Positions 48,812-58,479 are shown, numbered from the stretch's first letter. The stretch is DNA of 64,000 nucleotides from Chersky-840 sp035604715 (GCA_963731665.1 CAVSWP010000011.1:372001-436000); one strand, 5' to 3'. Notes: generated from the letters alone by a model not told the origin. Numbers and translations: made by a program.

Positions 48812-49450
48812 ATGGCGACCCGTCCCCCCCCCGGCTCCGGTCACCCCGCCAAGCGGCTCCCGGCCGACCGCCGTCGGCAACAGCTTCTCGACGTGTCGCT
48901 GCGTCTGTTCGCCGAGCGTGGCTTCAACGCCACCACCATGGACGACATCGCCGAAGCCGCCGGCGTCACCAAGCCCCTGCTCTACCAGCACTTCGCATCC
49001 AAGCGCGCCCTGTACCTCGAGCTCCTCGACTCGGTGTCGCACACCATGCTCGAGGCCATCGGCAAGGCCATCGCCTCCGCCGGGGGCCCCCGTCAGCAGG
49101 TGGAGGGGGGCTTCAGTGCCTACTTCCACCTGGTGGTGACCCACGCGGATGCCTTCCACCTGCTCTTCGGCAGTGACGTGCCCAACGACCCCGAGCTGTC
49201 GAGAGCCGTGCGCAACGTCGAGGACAGCATCGCCGAGTCCATCGACGGCCTCATCGACGCCGGGCTCGACGAGGACCATCGCCGCCTGCTCGCCTTCGCC
49301 GTCGTCGGCATGGCCGAAGGCGCCAGCCGGCACTTCCTGTCGGCGCGCGACCCCCGGGGCGGCGACCCCCACGAATCGGAGGCCACCCGACTGGCGCGGC
49401 GACTGGCCGACCTGGCCTGGGCCGGTCTGCGCTCGGTCCATCCGGACTGA
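48812..49450 (+). CDS. TetR/AcrR-family transcriptional regulator
   Basis: This 212-residue repressor has the N-terminal helix-turn-helix RRRQQLLDVSLRLFAERGF, TTMDDIAEAAGVTKPLLYQHF, a classic TetR motif. The C-terminal ligand domain is helical and unassigned (AYFHLVVTHADAFHLLF resembles the fatty-acid or efflux-type groups). The open frame continues far upstream in non-coding form. Target genes are unknown; the neighbouring genes are the glycosyltransferase and DUF4395. Confidence 0.9.
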   Translation: MATRPPPGSGHPAKRLPADRRRQQLLDVSLRLFAERGFNATTMDDIAEAAGVTKPLLYQHFASKRALYLELLDSVSHTMLEAIGKAIASAGGPRQQVEGGFSAYFHLVVTHADAFHLLFGSDVPNDPELSRAVRNVEDSIAESIDGLIDAGLDEDHRRLLAFAVVGMAEGASRHFLSARDPRGGDPHESEATRLARRLADLAWAGLRSVHPD

Positions 49451-49573
49451 CGACACCGCCGGCCGACGGCCGAGCGCCCGGGATGAAAAGCTGACCCAAC
49501 AGGTAGACTTTTGTCGGCCGGCCCGCCCCGAGCGTGGGTGCGGGCACGTGGGTAACGAGGCAAAGGTGACGCC

Positions 49574-50182
49574 ATGGGGACACGGTTGCGATCCGTGTTC
49601 AGCTTCCCGAACCCGGTGAACGAGGTGGCGGCGCGCACGGTGGCGGGTGGCGTGGTGGCCTTGTCGGTAGCGGTCATGGCCCTTCGACAGCAGTGGCTGC
49701 TCATCCCTCTCGCCTACGGCTTCTGGGCTCGGGTGCTCACCGGGCCCACCCTGAGCCCCCTCGGCCAGCTGGCCACACGGGTCGTGGTCCCCCGGCTGCC
49801 TGTCGAGCCCCGCCTGGTGGCGGGACCCCCCAAGCGCTTCGCCCAGGCGATGGGCGTGGCCTTCTCGAGCACCGCCGTGGTGCTGTGGTTCGGGGTGGGG
49901 GCCCACACCGCGGCCTGGGTCGTGGTCGGCATGCTCGCCGGGGCGGCGCTGCTCGAGTCGGCCTTCGGTCTGTGCCTGGGATGCAAGGTCTTCGCCGCGC
50001 TCATGCGCCTCGGCGTCGTACCCGAAGCGGTGTGCGAGGCGTGCGCCGACGTCGCGGCACGTCATCCCGAGCTGAGGCGCGATCCTGTCGGCGCCCGAGC
50101 GGTGGGGGCTGGTCGAGATCACCCCAAGCGGGGCGCCAGCTCGTCGATCAGCACCACGAGCTCCCGGGCGCAGGCGACGTAG
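49574..50182 (+). CDS. DUF4395 family membrane protein
   Basis: This 202-residue protein has three or four membrane helices and the family pattern FPNPVNEVAARTVAG, LSPLGQLATRVVVPRL, then CLGCKVFA and VCEACADV. Members occur next to thioredoxin- or rhodanese-like genes, and the two CxxC motifs suggest redox or metal handling, but function is unknown. The last 64 bp overlap the convergent phosphatase gene, so the C-terminal Ser/Arg tail may be non-conserved. TAGACT upstream at about 49504 may be its -10. Confidence 0.85.
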   Translation: MGTRLRSVFSFPNPVNEVAARTVAGGVVALSVAVMALRQQWLLIPLAYGFWARVLTGPTLSPLGQLATRVVVPRLPVEPRLVAGPPKRFAQAMGVAFSSTAVVLWFGVGAHTAAWVVVGMLAGAALLESAFGLCLGCKVFAALMRLGVVPEAVCEACADVAARHPELRRDPVGARAVGAGRDHPKRGASSSISTTSSRAQAT

Positions 50183-50622
50183 TCCTCTTCGTCGCCTCCA
50201 GCCGGGTCGGCGACGTCGCCCTGCGTGTCGGGGTCGAGGGTCGCCAACTCCAGTGGGGCGAGACGCTCGGCGAGAGGCGCCGGCCCGAGGGGCAGGTGGC
50301 GCGCCAGGAAGCGCAGCGTGGCGGTACGGCCGGCACCGCCCGGGTGACGGCGGCGGACGTACGACACGTGCTCGCCCGCCATGGCCACGATCATGTCGGC
50401 GCCACCCACCTCAGCCTCGGTGAGCTGACGGCTCCGGTGTGCCGATGCCTGCAGGCCCACCGTGCCCAGCGCGAGGCGGGTGCGGATGCTCACGGGCTGG
50501 TGCTCGATCACATGCGTCCCGGCGGTCGTCACCCGCACCGCCAGCCCGTGCTCCTCGAGCAAGGCCCCCGCCATGACCGAGCGCGCCGCGTTGCCGGTGC
50601 ACAGGAACAGGACATGCGTCAT
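50119..50622 (-). CDS. low-molecular-weight protein tyrosine phosphatase/arsenate-reductase-like protein
   Basis: This 167-residue protein of the LMW-PTP fold has the phosphate loop LCTGNAARS with Cys8 and Arg14 and the general-acid Asp in DPAGGDEEDY. The Asn11 in the loop is as in phosphatases; no second and third arsenate-reductase cysteines are seen. The protein substrate is unknown. Convergent with DUF4395, overlapping by 64 bp. Confidence 0.82.
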   Translation of the reverse strand: MTHVLFLCTGNAARSVMAGALLEEHGLAVRVTTAGTHVIEHQPVSIRTRLALGTVGLQASAHRSRQLTEAEVGGADMIVAMAGEHVSYVRRRHPGGAGRTATLRFLARHLPLGPAPLAERLAPLELATLDPDTQGDVADPAGGDEEDYVACARELVVLIDELAPRLG

Positions 50623-50712
50623 GTGGGATATGGGCCCCGTCGGAGCATCGGCCCGGGAACCGACCCGGTCCGACCATGATGCCGGGTCCGGCGACCTCGG
50701 TGCCCGGGGACC

Positions 50713-51926
50713 TCAGGGGATGTGGATGCCCGAGACGGCCCGGGCGATGATCAGCCGCTGGATCTCCGACGTCCCTTCGAAGATCGTGTAGATCTTCGAG
50801 TCCCGGTGCCAGCGTTCCACGGGGTGGTCCCGGATGTAGCCGTAGCCCCCCATGATCTGGATGGCCTGCTCGGTGACCCACACCGCCGTCTCGCCGGCGT
50901 AGAGCTTGGACATGGACCCTTCGCCGGCCACGAACTCCTTGCCCGTCCGGCCCATCCACGCGGCGCGCCACACGAGCAGCCGGGAGGCGTCGATGCGCAT
51001 CTTCATGTCGGCGAGCTTGAAGGCGATGCCCTGGTTCTCGATGATGCGCCGGCCGAACGCCTTGCGCTCGATGGCGTAGTCGAGGGCGTATTCGTAGGCG
51101 GCCCGGGAGATACCCAGGGCCTGGGCGCCCACCGAGGGACGGGTCGCCTCGAACGTTGCCATGGCGGCTTGGGAGTTCGACCTCTTCCCCTCGCGGGCGC
51201 GGGCCATCTTGGCGTCGAGCTTCTCCTTGCCCCCCAGAAGACAGTGGCCGGGAACGCGCACGTCGTCGAGCACCACTTCACCGGTGTGCGATGCCCGGAT
51301 CCCCATCTTCTTGAACTTCTGACCGGCCGTCAGTCCCGGCGTCCCGGGCGGCACCACGAAGCTGGCCTGACCCCGCGCCCCAGCTCCGGATCGACCGCCG
51401 CCACCACGACGTGCACGTCGGCGATCCCGCCGTTGGTGATCCAGGTCTTGGTCCCGTTGATGACCCACTCGTCCTTGGCCTCGTCGTAGACGGCGCGGGT
51501 GCGAAGCGAGCTCACGTCCGAACCGGCATCGGGCTCGGACACGGCGAAGGCGGCGAGCTGGATCTTGTCGGGAGTGCCGAAACACTGCGGGCCCCACTCG
51601 ACCAGTTGTTCCGGCGTCCCGTTGGCGACGATGCCGGCCAACCCCAGCGCGCTCCCGAAGATGGCGAGCCCGATGCCCGCATCTCCCCATGCCAGCTCCT
51701 CGTTGGCGATGGGCATCATGAGCCCACCCGGGTCGAAGAAGCACTGGCTGATGAAGTCGAAGGAGTACAGGCCGATCCGGGCCGCCTCCTCGATGATGGG
51801 CCACGGGGTCTCCTCCCGTTCGTCCCACTCGTGGGCGGCCGGGCGGATCACATCCTCGGCGAAGTCGTGGACCCACTTCTGGATCTGCAGCTGGTCTTCG
51901 CTGAGGTCGAGAGAGAACTCGGACAT
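50713..51926 (-). pseudogene. acyl-CoA dehydrogenase, apparent one-base deletion
   Basis: This FAD enzyme oxidises acyl-CoA esters and passes electrons to ETF. The ATG at 51926 begins MSEFSLDLSEDQLQIQKWV; AVSEPDAGSDVSSL, TKTWITNGG and VVAAVDPELG follow in one frame. GQASFVVPPGTPGL, GIRASHTGEVVLDDVRVP, FGRRIIENQGIAF and the catalytic Glu region YTIFEGTSEIQR are in another. The frames meet if the G4 run at 51378-51381 (plus-strand CCCC) had five bases, giving ELGARGQASF as in relatives. With the repair the protein is 404 residues, a full-length enzyme. It is either a pseudogene or a sequencing error. Confidence 0.87.
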
Positions 51927-52042
51927 GTCATCCCCTTGGTCCGAAAACCGATCCGGGCCACGAAGTCCCGGTCGGCACGATGGTGGCGGGACCGTGCCCA
52001 GCCCGGTGGGGCTGGGTGCCGGCCTCGACTATCCGTTGTTAC

Positions 52043-53314
52043 TCAACGGTAACCTATGGGACCGGGTTCGACAACCACCTCCGGCCGGGATCTCATTCCT
52101 CCCCTCATGACCAGGGAGAATGCCAGCGCGCCGGCAACCACCAGCCCCCCGCCCACGAAGGGGGCCCCGAGACCGAGCAGGGCGTAGGAGGTGCCCCCGA
52201 GCGCCGGGCCGACGATCCGGGCTAGGGCCGAGCACCCCTGTTGCGCTCCGAGGGCGGCACCGCGCCGCTCCGCGCCGACCTGGGCCGCCACCAAGGCGTT
52301 GAGCGCCGGGGTGCACAGGCTCTGGCCGGCGGTGACCAGCACGAGGGGGAGCACCAGCTCCAGGCGCGAGTGCACCGTCGGGAGCAGGACCAGTCCGAGC
52401 CCCTCGGCAACCAGACCGACGCGCAGACACCCGGCTTCCCCGACGCGCGCCGCCAAGCGGGGCACGAGGCCGCCTTGGACCCCGGCGGCCACGACGCCGA
52501 TCATGGCGAACACGGCCCCGATGGCCGCCAGGCCGAAGCCCAGGCGGTGTTGGCCGAACAACGCGAACGTCGCTTCGAACGCACTGAAGGCCGCCACCAC
52601 CAGCACGGTGAGCACGGCCGGGACGGCGATGGCCCGGAGGGTGCCACGCAGGGGGCCGCGCTCTCGGCCCGCTCCCGTTGCGGCGCTTGTCCGGGCCGAG
52701 GCCGGTCGGGTCTCGGGCAGCCGCCGGACGGCCACGACGGCGTTGACCGCGGCGATGGCGGCCGCCACGAAGAACGGGAGCCGCGCCCCACCGAGGGCCG
52801 CCAGTCCGCCGATGGCGGGGCCGATAACGAACCCCACCCCGTAGGCCGCGCCGAGGAGCCCGAACACCCGCATGCGGTCTTCGGGGCCGACCATGTCGGT
52901 GGCCGACGCCTGGGCCACGGCCACGCTCCCCCCCGACGCGCCGTCGAGGACGCGCGCCACCAGGAGCAGTCCCAGCGAACCGGCCAGGCCCGTGAGGAGG
53001 CTGGCGGCGGCCGTCCCCGCCAACGACACGATGACCAGAGGCTTGCGCCCGATCCGATCGGAGAGCCTCCCGAGCAGGGGGGCGCACGCGAACTGGGCCG
53101 CGGAGTACGCCGCCAAGAGGAACCCGACGGAGAGCGGGCCCGCTCCGAGACGGTGCGCGTACAGCGGCAGGAGGGGGACGACGATCCCGAAGCCGAGGAG
53201 GTCGACGGCCACGGTGGTCCACAGGACTCCGAAGCCGGGCGGGAGCCCGCGCCCCCGGCGCGCCGAGGAGGGTGGGCAGCGCCCCCTGACGCCCGGGCGT
53301 CCGACATGGATCAC
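52043..53314 (-). CDS. MFS drug:proton antiporter, TetA/MdtG-like
   Basis: This 423-residue transporter has twelve membrane segments. The family loop GRLSDRIGRKPLVI follows helix 2, and ARVLDGASGGSVAVAQASATD matches the helix 4-5 motif of DHA1 exporters; RVFGLLGAAYGVGFVIGPAIGG is motif C, typical of antiporters. The N-terminal 27 residues are Arg/Pro rich. The substrate is unknown. It stands alone between the acyl-CoA dehydrogenase and the cold-shock gene. Confidence 0.88.
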   Translation of the reverse strand: MIHVGRPGVRGRCPPSSARRGRGLPPGFGVLWTTVAVDLLGFGIVVPLLPLYAHRLGAGPLSVGFLLAAYSAAQFACAPLLGRLSDRIGRKPLVIVSLAGTAAASLLTGLAGSLGLLLVARVLDGASGGSVAVAQASATDMVGPEDRMRVFGLLGAAYGVGFVIGPAIGGLAALGGARLPFFVAAAIAAVNAVVAVRRLPETRPASARTSAATGAGRERGPLRGTLRAIAVPAVLTVLVVAAFSAFEATFALFGQHRLGFGLAAIGAVFAMIGVVAAGVQGGLVPRLAARVGEAGCLRVGLVAEGLGLVLLPTVHSRLELVLPLVLVTAGQSLCTPALNALVAAQVGAERRGAALGAQQGCSALARIVGPALGGTSYALLGLGAPFVGGGLVVAGALAFSLVMRGGMRSRPEVVVEPGPIGYR

Positions 53315-53389
53315 AGCAGAGGGCAGCGCTCCCGCGCCGTCAAGTCGGCCCTGCCGTGATCCCTCCCGACGTGGCGGGTCGGGGCGCGC

Positions 53390-53596
53390 TCAGGCGGTGG
53401 CGGGCCGCACCTCGACGGCCTGCAGGCCTTTGGGGCCCTCCTTCAACTCGAACTCCACCGGCTGGCCTTCCTCCAGGCTGCGGTAGCCGTTCATCTGGAT
53501 GGCGGAGTGGTGAACAAAGACGTCTTCTCCGTCGTGCTGCGCGATGAAGCCGTAGCCCTTCTCGGCGTTGAACCACTTGACCGTTCCCGATGCCAC
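53390..53596 (-). CDS. cold-shock domain protein (CspA-like)
   Basis: This 68-residue nucleic-acid chaperone has the RNP1 motif KGYGFI and RNP2 VFVHHS in a single OB fold. The GTG at 53596 (VASGTVKWFN) is preceded by GAGGGGAG about 8 nt upstream. The 5' leader is likely longer, as is usual for csp genes, and contains CAAAAG-type bases toward 53640. Confidence 0.93.
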   Translation of the reverse strand: MASGTVKWFNAEKGYGFIAQHDGEDVFVHHSAIQMNGYRSLEEGQPVEFELKEGPKGLQAVEVRPATA

Positions 53597-53703
53597 GTCA
53601 TTCTCCCCTCTGTTCTCCTGCATCCCCCGCGCAAAAGTACAAAAGGTCGGCGCGGCGCAGGTGGACCTGGGGTTCGTTCGCACGCCCCGCTCGGGAGGCG
53701 CGA

Positions 53704-55092
53704 TCAGCGATGCAGCCGGGTGCCCTCGGGCCCGTCCTCGACCACCCAGCCATGGGCCTCGAGCTCCAGTCGGATGGCGTCAGCCCGGCCGTAATCGCCC
53801 GTGGCGCGCGAACGGTCGCGCTCCTCGACCAGGGCGGCCGTGTCGACGTCCAATCCCGGCCCCGACCCGGCGAGCGTCAGGCCCAGCGCACCGCACAAGA
53901 CGGCCACGGTGTGGGCGAGGCGCCGGCCTTCGTCGTGGTCGCCGGCGTCGGCAGCCGAATTCGCCCGGCGGGCCAGGTCGAAGACCTCGGCCAGGGCCCC
54001 GGGGGTGTCGAGGTCGTCGTCCATGTGCTCGATGAACGACGCCACGGCGTCGGCATCGGGCTCCACTCCCACGTCGCCGTCGTCGGGCGCCGACACGGCG
54101 AGCTCGGACGGGGACAGGTCGAAGCGCCGGGCCAGGACGTCGAGGCGGGCCAGGGCGTTCTCGGCCTGTTCGACCGTGGCCGGGGTGACCTCGATGGGTG
54201 AGCGGTAGTGGGCGCGCAGCACGAGCAGGCGGTAGGCCCGAGCATCGCAGCGACCCAGGAGGTCGGTGAGAGAGTCGAAATTCCCGAGCGACTTGGACAT
54301 CTTCTCGCCCTCGACCATCACCCACCCGTTGTGGACCCAGTGGCGGGCGAAGGTGCGTCCGAGCCCCACCGCCTGGGCCCGCTCGTTCTCGTGGTGGGGG
54401 AAGGCCAGGTCGATCCCCCCGCCGTGGATGTCGAACCCTTCGCCCAGCAGGTCGAGCGACATCACCACGCATTCGGTGTGCCAGCCCGGACGGCCGGCAC
54501 CCCAGGGCGAGTCCCACGTGGGCTCACCCGGGCGCGCCTTCTTCCACAGCACGAAGTCCAGGGGCGAGCGCTTCTCCTCGCCGGGCTCGACACGCGCTCC
54601 GGAGCGCAACGAGTCCAGGCTCTGGCGCGCCAGCAGCCCATATCCCTGGATCCTGTCCACCGACAGGTAGACGCCGTCGGTGGTCTCGTAGGCCACGCCG
54701 CCATCCACGAGGGCTCCGATCAACCCGACCATGTCCCCGACGAAGTCGGTGGCATGGGGAGTCTCGGTGGGCCGCTTGATCCCCAGAGCGTCGATGGCGT
54801 CCCACCACACCGCCTCGTACTGACCGGCCACCTCGGCCTCGCTCCGACCCTCCTCGGCCGCCCTGGTGATGATGTGGTCGTCGATGTCGGTGATGTTCGA
54901 CACGTACCGGACCTCAAGGCCTCGGAACTCGAGGTAGCGCCGGAGCACGTCGAAGACGAGAGAGAAACGTCCGTGGCCGAGGTGGGGCACGTCATAGACC
55001 GTCGGCCCGCACACGTACATCGACACGCGGCCTTCCTCACGCAGCTCGAGGGGCCGGACGGTTCCCGTCGCCGTGTCATGTAGGCGCAGCAC
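53704..55092 (-). CDS. cysS: cysteinyl-tRNA synthetase
   Basis: Class I enzyme of 462 residues that charges tRNA-Cys. It has the zinc-binding CGPTVYDVPHLGHGR (a HIGH-type motif), WHTECVVMS, FPHHENERAQ and the KMSKSLGNF loop. The C-terminal anticodon-binding part is complete and ends in DAIRLELEAHGW. GTG 55092 (VLRLHDTATG) is preferred because a TACCGT hexamer lies 7 nt upstream. The MshC ligase of mycothiol synthesis is a paralogue, but the normal length and C-terminal domain favour CysS. Divergent from valS, 21 bp apart. Confidence 0.93.
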   Translation of the reverse strand: MLRLHDTATGTVRPLELREEGRVSMYVCGPTVYDVPHLGHGRFSLVFDVLRRYLEFRGLEVRYVSNITDIDDHIITRAAEEGRSEAEVAGQYEAVWWDAIDALGIKRPTETPHATDFVGDMVGLIGALVDGGVAYETTDGVYLSVDRIQGYGLLARQSLDSLRSGARVEPGEEKRSPLDFVLWKKARPGEPTWDSPWGAGRPGWHTECVVMSLDLLGEGFDIHGGGIDLAFPHHENERAQAVGLGRTFARHWVHNGWVMVEGEKMSKSLGNFDSLTDLLGRCDARAYRLLVLRAHYRSPIEVTPATVEQAENALARLDVLARRFDLSPSELAVSAPDDGDVGVEPDADAVASFIEHMDDDLDTPGALAEVFDLARRANSAADAGDHDEGRRLAHTVAVLCGALGLTLAGSGPGLDVDTAALVEERDRSRATGDYGRADAIRLELEAHGWVVEDGPEGTRLHR

Positions 55093-55098
55093 TCGGAG

Positions 55099-55105
55099 TA
55101 CGGTA
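55099..55105. promoter_or_regulatory. near-palindromic bidirectional -10 of cysS/valS
   Basis: The 7-bp sequence TACGGTA reads TACGGT rightward (9 nt before the valS GTG at 55114) and TACCGT leftward (7 nt before the cysS GTG at 55092). The two hexamers coincide but for one base. Symmetric -10 elements are known to give divergent transcription. No -35 is visible on either side, and neither gene has a Shine-Dalgarno. Confidence 0.5.
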
Positions 55106-55113
55106 ACCGGACC

Positions 55114-57738
55114 GTGGACATCACCGTGGCAGCCGGCGCGACACCCGAGATCCGCCCCCCCGGGCTCGAGACACCGCGGCCGCCCGAAGTACCGGAAAAG
55201 CCCTCGCTCGAAGGCCTCGAGGCCAAGTGGTCGGCCCGGTGGGAAGAGTCGGGCACCTACCGCTTCGACCGCTCGGTGCCCCGGACGCAGGTGTTCGCCA
55301 TCGACACCCCGCCCCCCACCGTCTCGGGCTCGCTGCACATCGGTCACGTGTTCTCCTACACCCACACCGACGCCGTGGCGCGCTTCCGGCGCATGCGGGG
55401 GTACGACGTCTTCTACCCCATGGGCTGGGACGACAACGGCCTGCCCACCGAGCGTCGGGTCCAGAACTACTACGGCGTCCGATGTGACCCGAGCCTGCGC
55501 TACGACCCGGCCTTCTCCCCTCCGGGCAAGCCCGGTGGCGACGTCGTTTCGGTGTCACGGCCGAACTTCATCGAGTTGTGCGGAGAGCTCGTGGCACAAG
55601 ACGAGAAGGCGTTCGAGCACCTGTGGCGCACGCTGGGCCTGTCGGTGGACTGGAGCCAGAGCTATGCCACCATCGACACCACCTCGCGCCGCACGTCCCA
55701 GGGCGCCTTTCTGAGGATGCTGCGCGCCGGGCACGCCTACTCGAGCGAGGCTCCCACCCAGTGGGACGTGGATTTCCAGACGGCCGTGTCACAGGCCGAG
55801 ATGGAAGACCGCGACATCGCCGGCGCGTACCAGCGTCTGCGGTTTGCCCACGTCGGGACAGACGGTGCGATCGACATCGAGACGACGCGGCCCGAGCTCC
55901 TCGCCGCCTGTGTGGCACTCGTCGTCAATCCCGAGGACGACCGTCACCGGGCCCTGGTCGGCCACAACGTCCTGACGCCGTTGTTCGCGGTGCGCGTCCC
56001 CGTTGTCGCCCATCCCCTCGCCGATCCCGACAAGGGTTCGGGCGTCGCCATGATCTGCACCTTCGGCGACACCACGGACGTGACGTGGTGGCGCGAGCTG
56101 TCGCTGCCCACCCGTACCATCGTGGGACGCAACGGACGCCTGCGCGCCGTGCCGTGGGGCGAAGCGGGCTGGACCTCCGAAGACGCCGGCGCCGCGGCGC
56201 GCGCCTACGGGGAGCTCGAGGGCCGCACCGTCAACCAGGCCCGGACCCGGATCGTCGAGATGCTCTCCGAGGCGGGCGCGCTCATCGGCGAGCCCAAGCC
56301 GATCCGGCACCCGGTCAAGTTCTACGAACGGGGGGAACGCCCCCTCGAGATCGTGTCCAGCCGCCAGTGGTACCTCAGGACCCTCGACCTGCGGGCGCGC
56401 CTGCTCGAACGCGGGCGCGAGCTGCGGTGGTACCCGCCGTACATGCGCCACCGGTACGAGGCGTGGGTCGAGGGATTGAACGGGGATTGGAACATCAGCC
56501 GGCAGCGCTTCTTCGGGGTGCCGTTCCCGGTGTGGTACCCCGTGGACAGCGACGGCTCGATCGACCACGACCGTCCCCTTCTCGCCTCTGAGGACCGCTT
56601 GCCGGTTGACCCTTCGAGCGACGTCCCTGAGGGGTACCGCCAGGAGCAACGGGGCGAACCGGGCGGGTTCGTGGGCGACCCCGACGTCATGGACACCTGG
56701 GCCACCTCGTCGCTCACCCCGCAGATCGCCGGTCGGCGCGAGGACGATCCCGACTTCTTCTCCCGGGTCTTCCCCATGGACCTCCGACCGCAGGCCCACG
56801 AGATCATCCGCACGTGGCTGTTCTCCACCATGGTGCGAGCCGAGCTCGAGTACGGTCGACTGCCCTGGTCCGACGCGGCCATCTCGGGATGGGTCCTCGA
56901 CCCTGAGCGCAAGAAGATGTCCAAGTCGCGCGGCATCGTGGTCACCCCCATGCCGCTGCTCGAATCCCACGGCGCGGACGGCGTCCGGTACTGGGCGGCG
57001 AGCGGCCGGCCGGGGGTGGACACCGCGGTGGACGAAGGGCAGATGAAGGTGGGTCGCCGTCTCGCCATCAAGGTCCTGAACGCGTCGCGTTTCGCCCTGA
57101 CCCGACTGGGCAGCGAAGCGGCGGCGGGCACGGGCGCCGTGGTGGCGCCGCTGGATCTCGCCCTGCTCAACCGGCTGACCGACGTCATCACCGAGGCCAC
57201 GTCGGCCCTGGACTCCTATGACTACGCGCGGGCACTCCACCGCACCGAGGCGTTCTTCTGGTCGTTCTGCGACGACTACCTCGAGCTGGTGAAGGGACGG
57301 GCCTACGAGGACTCGGTGGCGCCCGGCCCCGCCTCGGCGCGCGCCGCGCTGGCAGTGGCGCTGTCGGTGCAGCTGCGCCTCCTGGCCCCCTTCTTGCCCT
57401 TCGTGACCGAAGAGGTGTGGTCGTGGTGGCACGAAGGCTCGATCCATCGCTCGCCGTGGCCCCACGCCGACGAGCTGTCCCCGGCGGCGCAGCAGGGAGA
57501 CGTGGCCGTGCTCGACATGGTCGCCTCGGTGCTCGGGGAGATCCGCCGGGCCAAGACGACGGCCAAGGTGTCGATGCGGGCCGCGGTCAACAGGCTCACC
57601 GTCGTCGACGACCCCGAACGCCTGGCCCTGCTGGCCGAGGCGGAAGGCGATCTGCGGGAGGCGGGGGGCGTCGTCGAGCTCGTCACGCGGCCCGGGCCGC
57701 CCGAGATCGTCGTCGAGCTCACCCCGGACAGGGCCTGA
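55114..57738 (+). CDS. valS: valyl-tRNA synthetase
   Basis: Class I enzyme of 874 residues that charges tRNA-Val, with an editing domain. The signature GSLHIGHVFSY contains HIGH; the KMSKS loop is KKMSKSRGIV. The editing (CP1) part includes TTRPELLAACVALVVNP. The anticodon-binding domain is followed by a short C-terminal part without the long coiled coil of E. coli ValS. The GTG at 55114 is the likely start. Its stop overlaps the next gene as TGATG. Confidence 0.95.
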   Translation: MDITVAAGATPEIRPPGLETPRPPEVPEKPSLEGLEAKWSARWEESGTYRFDRSVPRTQVFAIDTPPPTVSGSLHIGHVFSYTHTDAVARFRRMRGYDVFYPMGWDDNGLPTERRVQNYYGVRCDPSLRYDPAFSPPGKPGGDVVSVSRPNFIELCGELVAQDEKAFEHLWRTLGLSVDWSQSYATIDTTSRRTSQGAFLRMLRAGHAYSSEAPTQWDVDFQTAVSQAEMEDRDIAGAYQRLRFAHVGTDGAIDIETTRPELLAACVALVVNPEDDRHRALVGHNVLTPLFAVRVPVVAHPLADPDKGSGVAMICTFGDTTDVTWWRELSLPTRTIVGRNGRLRAVPWGEAGWTSEDAGAAARAYGELEGRTVNQARTRIVEMLSEAGALIGEPKPIRHPVKFYERGERPLEIVSSRQWYLRTLDLRARLLERGRELRWYPPYMRHRYEAWVEGLNGDWNISRQRFFGVPFPVWYPVDSDGSIDHDRPLLASEDRLPVDPSSDVPEGYRQEQRGEPGGFVGDPDVMDTWATSSLTPQIAGRREDDPDFFSRVFPMDLRPQAHEIIRTWLFSTMVRAELEYGRLPWSDAAISGWVLDPERKKMSKSRGIVVTPMPLLESHGADGVRYWAASGRPGVDTAVDEGQMKVGRRLAIKVLNASRFALTRLGSEAAAGTGAVVAPLDLALLNRLTDVITEATSALDSYDYARALHRTEAFFWSFCDDYLELVKGRAYEDSVAPGPASARAALAVALSVQLRLLAPFLPFVTEEVWSWWHEGSIHRSPWPHADELSPAAQQGDVAVLDMVASVLGEIRRAKTTAKVSMRAAVNRLTVVDDPERLALLAEAEGDLREAGGVVELVTRPGPPEIVVELTPDRA

Positions 57739-58427
57739 TGGTCGAGAGCAGGGCACCTGACGAGGGCGAATCCCGCTCCGAGCTCGAGACGGTGCTCGAC
57801 GGGTGTCGAGCGTCGCACCGCCGGTTGCTCGGCACCGTCGCCGGCCTCGACGAGGCCGGCGTGCGCGCCCCGAGCCGATTGGAGGGATGGAGCGTCGGGC
57901 ACGCCCTCACCCACCTCGCCCGCAACGCCGACTCGCACACCCGGATGCTCAGCGCCGCGCTTCGAGGCGACGCCGTGGAGCAGTACGCGGGCGGGGGCGA
58001 GGAGCGGGCGGGCGCCATCGAAGGCGGTGCCCACCGACCGGTGTCGGAGCTGCGCGACGACGTCACCCGGTCGACGGCCGACCTCGAAGCGGCCTGGGAA
58101 GCGATGACCCCGCAAGCCTGGGACGGCAACGGGCTCTCTCGTGGACGACGGTGGCCGTGCCGGTCGTTGCCCTATTTCCGCTGGCGAGAGGTCGAGATCC
58201 ACCACGTCGATCTCGGCATGGGCTACGAGGCCCAGGACTGGCCCGACGAGTACGTCCGGCGCGAGCTCCCGATCATGCTGGCGACGGTGCCCGACCGCCT
58301 CGGCGACGCCACCGCGCGGCGCCGGCTCCTGGCCTGGCTCACAGGTCGAGCCACCTCCCCCGGCTCCCTCGGGCTCGCCCGATGGGAGTCGCGCCCGGGG
58401 CACTACTTCAGGGGCATCTCGGACTAG
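57738..58427 (+). CDS. maleylpyruvate isomerase-like (MDMPI/DinB-fold) protein
   Basis: This 229-residue protein has the four-helix DinB-like domain of mycothiol-dependent maleylpyruvate isomerases: RRLLGTVAGLDEAGV, GWSVGHALTHLARNADSH (metal His), and FRWREVEIHHVDLGMGY with the other ligands. The GRAT-type C-terminal tail (LAWLTGRA) is also family-typical. The thiol cofactor is likely mycothiol, as in other actinobacteria, but the substrate is unknown. The ATG overlaps the valS stop, so it is cotranscribed. Confidence 0.83.
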   Translation: MVESRAPDEGESRSELETVLDGCRASHRRLLGTVAGLDEAGVRAPSRLEGWSVGHALTHLARNADSHTRMLSAALRGDAVEQYAGGGEERAGAIEGGAHRPVSELRDDVTRSTADLEAAWEAMTPQAWDGNGLSRGRRWPCRSLPYFRWREVEIHHVDLGMGYEAQDWPDEYVRRELPIMLATVPDRLGDATARRRLLAWLTGRATSPGSLGLARWESRPGHYFRGISD

Positions 58428-58479
58428 GCAGTCGGGCCGGCGCCGCGGGCGACGGCCGGCCGGTGCAGACCCGGCGGGC

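Noticed and set aside
46967..49450. An 827-codon frame ending in the TetR regulator
   Set aside because: Only the last 212 codons resemble a protein; the rest is antisense to the hydratase or a shifted frame of the glycosyltransferase.
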